From contig CANJLW010000028.1 in NCBI GenBank assembly GCA_947475245.1, positions 1 to 58,821 of the forward strand: a stretch of 58,821 bases of DNA, written 5' to 3'. A program made the position numbers and the translations under genes. The notes under the pieces were generated by a model. The model was not told the DNA's origin and did not search any database. It saw nothing but the letters and a program-made list of their open reading frames with translations. The stretch comes from Acetobacteraceae bacterium. GTDB lineage: Bacteria; Pseudomonadota; Alphaproteobacteria; Acetobacterales; Acetobacteraceae. Shown piece by piece: positions 52,129-58,821 of the stretch; the first letter of the stretch is position 1, and every line of letters starts with the position of its first letter.

Positions 52129-52911
52129 ATGGAACTGAACCTGCGGGGCCGCACGGCCCTGATCACCGGTGCTTCCAAGGGCATCGGACTGTCCAGCGCC
52201 GAGGTGCTGGCGTCGGAAGGCGTCAACCTTATTCTGGTGTCGCGCACCCAGTCGGATCTGGACGCCGCGCGCCAGAAAATTGCCGCGCGCTTCAATGTCA
52301 ACGTGCGGGTGCATGCCTATGACCTGTCCGACAGCCGCAACGTCGATGCGCTGGTGGCGGAGCATGCCGACATCGACATCCTCGTGAACAACGCCGGCGC
52401 AATCCCCGGCGGCGATTTGCAGCAGATAACCGAAGACCGCTGGCGCGCCGCCTGGGACCTGAAGGTCTTCGGCTATATCAACATGTGCCGCCGCTTTTAT
52501 GCCGAAATGAAGACCCGCCGACGCGGCGTGATCATCAACGTCCTCGGCATGGCCGGGGAGAAGATGGACCGCGGCTATATCGCGGGTTCCACCGGCAATG
52601 CCGCGCTGATGGCGTTTACCAAGGCGCTCGGCGGTTCCGCCGGCGACGACGGCCTGCGTGTGGTCGGCATCAACCCCGGCGCGATCGCCACCGACCGGCT
52701 GGTGACTCTGATGAAGGTGCGCGCGGCCAACAGTCTGGGCGACGAAAATCGCTGGGAAGAGCTGATGAAGCCGCTGCCGATGGGCCGAGCGGGGAAGCCG
52801 GAGGAAATCGGGACGATGGTGGCGTTTCTGGCGTCGGACATCTCGGCCTATACCACCGGCACGATCATCACGATTGACGGGGGCGCGGTGAATCGCGGCC
52901 CCATGTTTTAG
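52129..52911 (+). CDS. Short-chain dehydrogenase/reductase, atypical active site
   Basis: The 260-aa SDR has the cofactor motif T-G-A-S-K-G-I-G at 13-20, N-N-A-G at about 87 and N-P-G-A-I-A-T-D-R in the C-terminal half. The normal catalytic Y-x-x-x-K is absent. In the aligned place the protein reads I-A-G-S-T-G-N-A-A-L, so Tyr and Lys are replaced by Gly and Asn; the nearest Tyr is three residues earlier. The fold and NAD(P) site are intact but catalysis may be altered. It is co-directional with the amidohydrolase (gap 19 bp). Confidence 0.8.
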   Translation: MELNLRGRTALITGASKGIGLSSAEVLASEGVNLILVSRTQSDLDAARQKIAARFNVNVRVHAYDLSDSRNVDALVAEHADIDILVNNAGAIPGGDLQQITEDRWRAAWDLKVFGYINMCRRFYAEMKTRRRGVIINVLGMAGEKMDRGYIAGSTGNAALMAFTKALGGSAGDDGLRVVGINPGAIATDRLVTLMKVRAANSLGDENRWEELMKPLPMGRAGKPEEIGTMVAFLASDISAYTTGTIITIDGGAVNRGPMF

Positions 52912-52922
52912 GGAATACGACC

Positions 52923-53666
52923 ATGGATTTGAACAACAAGGTCGCCGTCGTTACCGGCGCATCCGGCGGCATCGGCGAAGCGACCGCTAAACGTCTGGCG
53001 GAGGCCGGCGCACGGGTCATCGTCGGTTACAACAGCAATGCCGACGTTGCCGAGAAGATCGCGGCCGCCCTTCCCGGCACGGGCCATCGCGCGGTGCGCA
53101 TTCCGATGCTCGATACGGCGGAAATCCGTGCCGTCGCGGCCATGGTCGAACGGGAGTTCGGGCGTTGCGACGTGTTGGTGAACTCCGCCGGGTTCACCCG
53201 CATGGTGCCCCACGCCGATCTGGAAGCGCTGACGGACGAGCTGATCGATTCGATCTTCGCCGCCAATGTGCGCGGTCCCTTCGCCACCGTGCGGGCCTTT
53301 GCGCCGCTGATGAAGAAGTCCGGCGACGCCGTGATCGTGAACATTTCTTCCGTCGCCGGGATCACGGGATCGGGCAGCAACATCGCCTATGGCGGTTCAA
53401 AAGCCGCTTTGGACACGATGGCACTGTCGTTGGCGCGCGTTCTGGGGCCGGAAATCCGCGTGATGACGGTTTCCCCCGCCGCGGTGGATACCGCCTTCGT
53501 GCCGGGGCGCACGACGGCCATGGTGGAACGCGTCGCGGCGTCCACGCCGCTTAAGCGCGTCGTCCAGGCCGACGAGGTGGCGCAGGCCGTCATGGCGGCG
53601 GTCACGCATCTGACCTCCTCCACCGGCTGGGTCATCCCGGTCGACGGCGGAAAATTGGTGGGGTAG
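52923..53666 (+). CDS. Short-chain dehydrogenase/reductase, classical
   Basis: The 247-aa classical SDR has T-G-A-S-G-G-I-G at 11-18, V-N-S-A-G at about 89, the catalytic serine in V-N-I-S-S-V-A-G, and Tyr/Lys in I-A-Y-G-G-S-K-A-A-L. Unlike its neighbour it has a complete active site. It probably reduces or oxidises a ketone or alcohol in the same pathway. Its 3' end overlaps the convergent glycosyltransferase gene by 35 bp. Confidence 0.9.
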   Translation: MDLNNKVAVVTGASGGIGEATAKRLAEAGARVIVGYNSNADVAEKIAAALPGTGHRAVRIPMLDTAEIRAVAAMVEREFGRCDVLVNSAGFTRMVPHADLEALTDELIDSIFAANVRGPFATVRAFAPLMKKSGDAVIVNISSVAGITGSGSNIAYGGSKAALDTMALSLARVLGPEIRVMTVSPAAVDTAFVPGRTTAMVERVAASTPLKRVVQADEVAQAVMAAVTHLTSSTGWVIPVDGGKLVG

Positions 53667-54501
53667 CGGAACCGCCGGGCTTGCGCGGTTGGATTGCGGC
53701 CCTGGCCGCGTCCAGCCGAGCACGCGCCTCGGCGAAAAGGGTGGCGCCGTCCTTGCCGCGGGTGTCTTCCCAGCTTTTGAGGCGATCGACCATGTCGTAG
53801 ATCGCGCGCAGCAAGGCGACGGCCGCCGGATATCCATCCGGATTCGGATCGCGCGTGCGTTCCAGCCAGTAATCGATGCGGGCATGCGCGAAGGCGACCA
53901 GCGACAGCCCGTCTTGCTCCACCCGGACCCGATCGCGGCGCGCGGTATAGCGGTTGGTGCGTTCGATCCAACTCGCGACGTCCGGGTGCGACAAATGATG
54001 GATACAGGCGCCGGCGTCGGGCGATACCTTCATCACGCGGTCGGACTTCATCGTCATCCCCGCATGGACGGTGGGGCCGAACTCCACCGCGCCCCGGCGA
54101 AAGCAGCGCACGTGATGTTCCGGCCAGTAATAGGCCCGTTCGTCATGTTCCCCGAGGATGTAGTGCCGGAGCGGCAGCGCGTAGATGTCCGCGCGCGGTT
54201 CCTGCAATTCGTTGTCCAGGAACTGCGAGGCTTCCGCCGACAGGCATTCGTCGTCGTCGAGGAACACGATCCAATCGTGCGCGCATTGTGCCAGCGCATA
54301 GGCGCGGGTTTCTTCCACGGTCGGCGTCCAGGGGACGATCAGCACGCGATCCGCCAGGCCCGTGGCGACCGCGGGGGTATCGTCGGTGGAGGACTTGTCC
54401 ACGACGATGACTTCATCGGCGAAGCCTATCCCACGCAGGCAGGTTGGAAGCATCGCCGCCCGATTATAGGTAACAACGAATGCGCTGATCTTGGTCCGCA
54501 C
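53632..54501 (-). CDS. Glycosyltransferase family 2
   Basis: The 289-aa GT-A protein starts K-I-S-A-F-V-V-T-Y-N-R-A and contains V-I-V-V-D-K-S-S-T-D-D-T and the metal-binding motif W-I-V-F-L-D-D-D-E-C-L near 80. A-Y-Y-W-P-E-H-H-V-R-C-F-R follows. It transfers a sugar to an unknown acceptor, probably for surface glycans. Its stop lies inside the 3' end of the convergent SDR gene. The methyltransferase gene is upstream on the same strand, so the two may belong to one surface-modification unit. Confidence 0.88.
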   Translation of the reverse strand: MRTKISAFVVTYNRAAMLPTCLRGIGFADEVIVVDKSSTDDTPAVATGLADRVLIVPWTPTVEETRAYALAQCAHDWIVFLDDDECLSAEASQFLDNELQEPRADIYALPLRHYILGEHDERAYYWPEHHVRCFRRGAVEFGPTVHAGMTMKSDRVMKVSPDAGACIHHLSHPDVASWIERTNRYTARRDRVRVEQDGLSLVAFAHARIDYWLERTRDPNPDGYPAAVALLRAIYDMVDRLKSWEDTRGKDGATLFAEARARLDAARAAIQPRKPGGSATPPIFRRRPG

Positions 54502-54570
54502 GGCTGGCCCTCCGTCATGTCACGGCCAAACATACGTCAGCAGTGATGAACGAATGGTTAACGCCGCGGC

Positions 54571-55524
54571 TTAACCGAACAGATGACGTTTCAGCCGCGG
54601 CCAATAGGCCCGCAGAAACTGGCGGAGCGATCCGGCCAGGACGTTCCGTTCGGCTTCCGCCGCCGCCGCGCGATCGTTGGCGGCGTTCTTCTCCGCCTCG
54701 GCTGCCGCGGCACGATGGTTTGCTTCGTCGCGTTGCGCGCGCAGCGTTTCGGCCGCCAGGGAATCGGTATCTAGGTCGCTACGATCGATAAACAGGCTGT
54801 CGGGGAGAGCAGGAAGCGGGGCGTTGGACGCGACCGCCACCAGATAGGGCGCGTTCGGCAGCGTGGTCCCGCGGGTAAACCGCGTCTGGCCGAGACGTTC
54901 GAATACCAGCGGGGCGGCGGCGGTGGGCGTGTCGGTCAGCAGCACCGAGCCGAGCATGGGCCGCTGCGTCAGGATTGCCACGTTGGCGAAATGCCGATGC
55001 AACAGCGCGATGAATTCCGCGCGGGTCAGTTCGCGCACGTGAAAGGGGTTGGGTGTCGATCCCGGTGGGGAATAAACTTCCCGATCCGGGGTGCTGACGA
55101 TAAACCGACCGTCCGGACGCAGCACGCGGAAGACTTCGGACACGAAATCTTCCTGGCGATCGAAATGCTCGATGGTTTCGAAGGAGACCACGGCGTCGAC
55201 GCTGGCGTCCGCAAACGGCAGGTCGCGCGCGTCGCCTTGCATGAAGGTCAGATTGGGGCGTGGGAAGTTGCTTTGCGCCGATTGCACGGTTTCGTGATCG
55301 TACTCGACGCCGACGACCGATCGCGCGACCTGCGCGAGTTGCGCCGATCCGTAACCCTCCCCACTGGCGACATCGAGCACGTCGAGGTCCCCGCAGAGGG
55401 CGCGGGCGAACAAGTAACGGTGGTAGTGCTCGATCTGGGTTTGGCCGGACAGGGCGGAGGTCAGACGTTCTCCGGTGAACGGTTGCGGTCGTTCGGCAGA
55501 CTCGCGTGGGAAGATTTCGTCCAT
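54571..55524 (-). CDS. SAM-dependent methyltransferase with coiled-coil C-terminus
   Basis: 317 aa starting at the ATG at 55524. The frame is open much further upstream, but that overlaps the next gene and lacks protein-like composition. Motif I is L-D-V-A-S-G-E-G-Y-G-S, with an E-Y-D-H-E motif II and F-E-T-I-E-H-F later. The last 70 residues are alanine- and glutamate-rich, with repeats such as E-A-E-K-N-A-A-N-D-R that predict a coiled coil. It probably methylates a glycan or a small metabolite. The 70-bp gap to the glycosyltransferase contains two TTAA motifs with a 9-bp spacer, not a canonical CtrA site. Confidence 0.82.
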   Translation of the reverse strand: MDEIFPRESAERPQPFTGERLTSALSGQTQIEHYHRYLFARALCGDLDVLDVASGEGYGSAQLAQVARSVVGVEYDHETVQSAQSNFPRPNLTFMQGDARDLPFADASVDAVVSFETIEHFDRQEDFVSEVFRVLRPDGRFIVSTPDREVYSPPGSTPNPFHVRELTRAEFIALLHRHFANVAILTQRPMLGSVLLTDTPTAAAPLVFERLGQTRFTRGTTLPNAPYLVAVASNAPLPALPDSLFIDRSDLDTDSLAAETLRAQRDEANHRAAAAEAEKNAANDRAAAAEAERNVLAGSLRQFLRAYWPRLKRHLFG

Positions 55525-55538
55525 GCGCAAACTCAACC

Positions 55539-56366
55539 CTAGTTGAGTCGTGAGCGCAACTCTTCCATCGCCAGCCGGACGCGATCGGCGGCGGGGCCTT
55601 CGGGGATCAGGCGCAGGAAGCGATCGTAGCAGCGCATTGCCGCGCCGATCTGTTCCTGATGTTGATGCATCGACGCGGCCTGCTTCCACAGTTCGGCCTG
55701 GTCGGGCGCGATGCGCAGCATATCTTCGATGCAGGTGATCGCCCCGGCGAAGTCCGACGCCTGCAGCCGGCGGGTCATGATGTTGTTCTGCAGTCGCAGA
55801 AGGATGCGGCGCGGACCGACCGGGCGCAGCAGCCCCGGCCGCAGTTCGGCTTTCTCGCCCTCGACCTGTTTCAACAGGACACGCAGATCGCGGACGCCCA
55901 ACGGCGTGCCGCCATTGAAGACATCGAGCACGACCTGGCCGGATTTGCCTTGCAGGGCGATCAGGAAATGGGCGGGAAAATCGACGCCGTTGCCGGCCCA
56001 TCCGGTGGCCTGCGCGGTGTGCAGCCACAGAATGCCCAGCGCGACGGGCAGGCCGCGTCGGCGCTCTATCACGCGGATCAGATTGGCGTTGGCGAGATCG
56101 TCGTAGGATTCGGTATCACCGGCATAGCCGTAGCGCCCGCCCAGCAGGCCGGACAGGGCGATGGCGCGGGCCGCCACATCGTCCTCGTCAATCGTGTCGG
56201 CGAGGGTGACGGCCTGGCGGGCCAGATCGGACAGATGGGCGCGTGCGCTTTCCCAATCCGCGTCGGGACAGTCGATCCGCGCGAGTTGCAGCGCGGCGTC
56301 GGCGATGTCGATTTCCGCGTCGGGAAGCTGGCCGATGGCTTCCAGTGTGGCTCTGGGGTCAGACAT
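55539..56366 (-). CDS. SirB1-family transglutaminase-like/TPR protein
   Basis: The 275-aa protein has the SirB1 N-terminal domain: Y-D-D-L-A-N-A-N-L-I-R-V-I-E-R-R-R-G-L-P-V-A-L-G-I-L-W, then G-V-D-F-P-A-H-F-L-I-A-L. A C-terminal tetratricopeptide-like helical region of about 90 residues (D-M-L-R-I-A-P-D-Q-A-E-L-W-K-Q-A) follows. The transglutaminase-like catalytic triad is not complete, as is usual for this family. Function is unknown; SirB1 proteins are widespread and often lie near translation or envelope genes. Confidence 0.75.
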   Translation of the reverse strand: MSDPRATLEAIGQLPDAEIDIADAALQLARIDCPDADWESARAHLSDLARQAVTLADTIDEDDVAARAIALSGLLGGRYGYAGDTESYDDLANANLIRVIERRRGLPVALGILWLHTAQATGWAGNGVDFPAHFLIALQGKSGQVVLDVFNGGTPLGVRDLRVLLKQVEGEKAELRPGLLRPVGPRRILLRLQNNIMTRRLQASDFAGAITCIEDMLRIAPDQAELWKQAASMHQHQEQIGAAMRCYDRFLRLIPEGPAADRVRLAMEELRSRLN

Positions 56367-56492
56367 TCAGCGCATGCGATCCATGGGAAACACCGGTTAT
56401 GATCGTCCTAGGCTCGCAGACGCCGTTATGCCGACCGAGGGTGGCGTCGGCCGACACGCAATGCCGGACCGATCGCCACCCAGGCGCGGGTG

Positions 56493-58500
<2,008 letters not shown>

Positions 58501-58821
58501 ACGCGCATGATGCCGGGGGGCGTACGCGGTGTCAAATTATGTTGGGGGTGGGTGGAGAGCGGACCGTTGGAGTTCGGCCTGCGGGTTGTGGCCGGCACTT
58601 TCGTGCGGCGCGGGAAGCAGGATTGGCGCGGCAGATCGGACGTGTTTCTGTTTCGCACTGGATTTTCGCAACACGTAAAGCTTTATTCCTAACCCACCTT
58701 ATTCATCGCATGCCAGGGATTCGTTGGCGGGCGTAGCGTAATCGTCTGATTTGATGCAGAGATTTGGGTGTCGAGACCAACATCTGCCGAATCGGACGGT
58801 GCCACACCCGCCATGGTCGAA
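58501..58821. other. Upstream region of the thiC riboswitch
   Basis: The last 320 bp contain the thiC promoter but no gene that I can support. Short reading frames occur on both strands without a ribosome-binding site or recognisable product. A locally AT-rich patch near 58670-58700 may belong to another promoter. Anything upstream of thiC continues beyond the window. Confidence 0.5.
58507..58535 (-). promoter_or_regulatory. Sigma-70-like promoter of thiC
   Basis: On the minus strand, TTGACA (58535-58530, a perfect -35) is followed after 17 nt by CATCAT (58512-58507, four of six matches to TATAAT). Transcription would start near 58500, exactly at the beginning of the riboswitch, which supports the call. 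Confidence 0.65.

Noticed and set aside
54558-54575. CtrA site upstream of the glycosyltransferase
   Set aside because: TTAA and TTAAC are separated by 9 bp rather than 7, which does not fit the consensus.

Overview
The window is GC-rich chromosomal DNA from a free-living, motile alphaproteobacterium, most plausibly a member of the Rhodospirillales/Acetobacterales. This rests on the flagellar order fliF-fliG-fliH-fliN-flbD-flhA-flhF, TTAA-N7-TTAAC boxes resembling CtrA sites, a long-form L25, the dnaB-alr-mlaE order, and an ArsR-methyltransferase gene upstream of metH. Genus is not resolvable by eye. There is no prophage, integrase, insertion sequence or CRISPR array.

Layout. 1-331: a broken copy of a small-membrane-peptide element (see below). 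332-8324: a 3-hydroxyisobutyrate-dehydrogenase-like enzyme, an orphan peptide-type binding protein, hisC, and an RND efflux pump with its adaptor. 8552-15643: a complete Liv-type ABC transporter followed by an acyl-CoA-dehydrogenase-like flavoprotein and a luciferase-like monooxygenase, which looks like an uptake-plus-oxidation module. 15690-18029: ychF, pth and rplY. 18131-27702: a minus-strand flagellar operon (fliF to flhG, plus an SGNH protein) with a CtrA-like box and a translationally coupled leader ORF in front of fliF. 27863-30274: a cysteine-dioxygenase-like protein, an amidohydrolase and an orphan NitT/TauT-type binding protein. 30316-34757: an ArsR-methyltransferase regulator and metH, with a palindromic operator. 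Then tRNA-Gln, an ankyrin protein, TspO, a D-threonine-aldolase-like enzyme and an MlrC-like peptidase. 38837-40060: a non-coding stretch holding about four 151-bp tandem repeats. 40061-44529: a ThDP enzyme, a membrane protein, a cytochrome b561-like protein, cytochrome c' and a LOG-family protein. 44523-45426: the small-peptide array. 45720-50595: rpsF-rpsR-rplI, dnaB-alr-mlaE. 50602-53666: a cupin, an amidohydrolase and two SDRs. 53632-56366: a glycosyltransferase, a methyltransferase and a SirB1-like protein. 56493-58535: thiC with a TPP riboswitch and promoter.

The most interesting feature is the array at 44523-45426. Three complete units of about 262 bp and a truncated fourth each carry a conserved block, an 11-12 bp hairpin, a strong Shine-Dalgarno site, a 26-codon ORF for a very hydrophobic peptide with a basic tail, and a second hairpin. 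A fifth, frameshifted copy lies 44 kb away on the opposite strand (about 104-200); its hairpin carries two compensatory base-pair changes. The layout resembles multi-copy type I toxin loci (Ldr/Rdl, Ibs/Sib) but I do not recognise the peptide. The truncated fourth copy lies in frame with rpsF with no intervening stop.

All calls are by eye. Family assignments rest on motifs and remembered family features, and no search was run.
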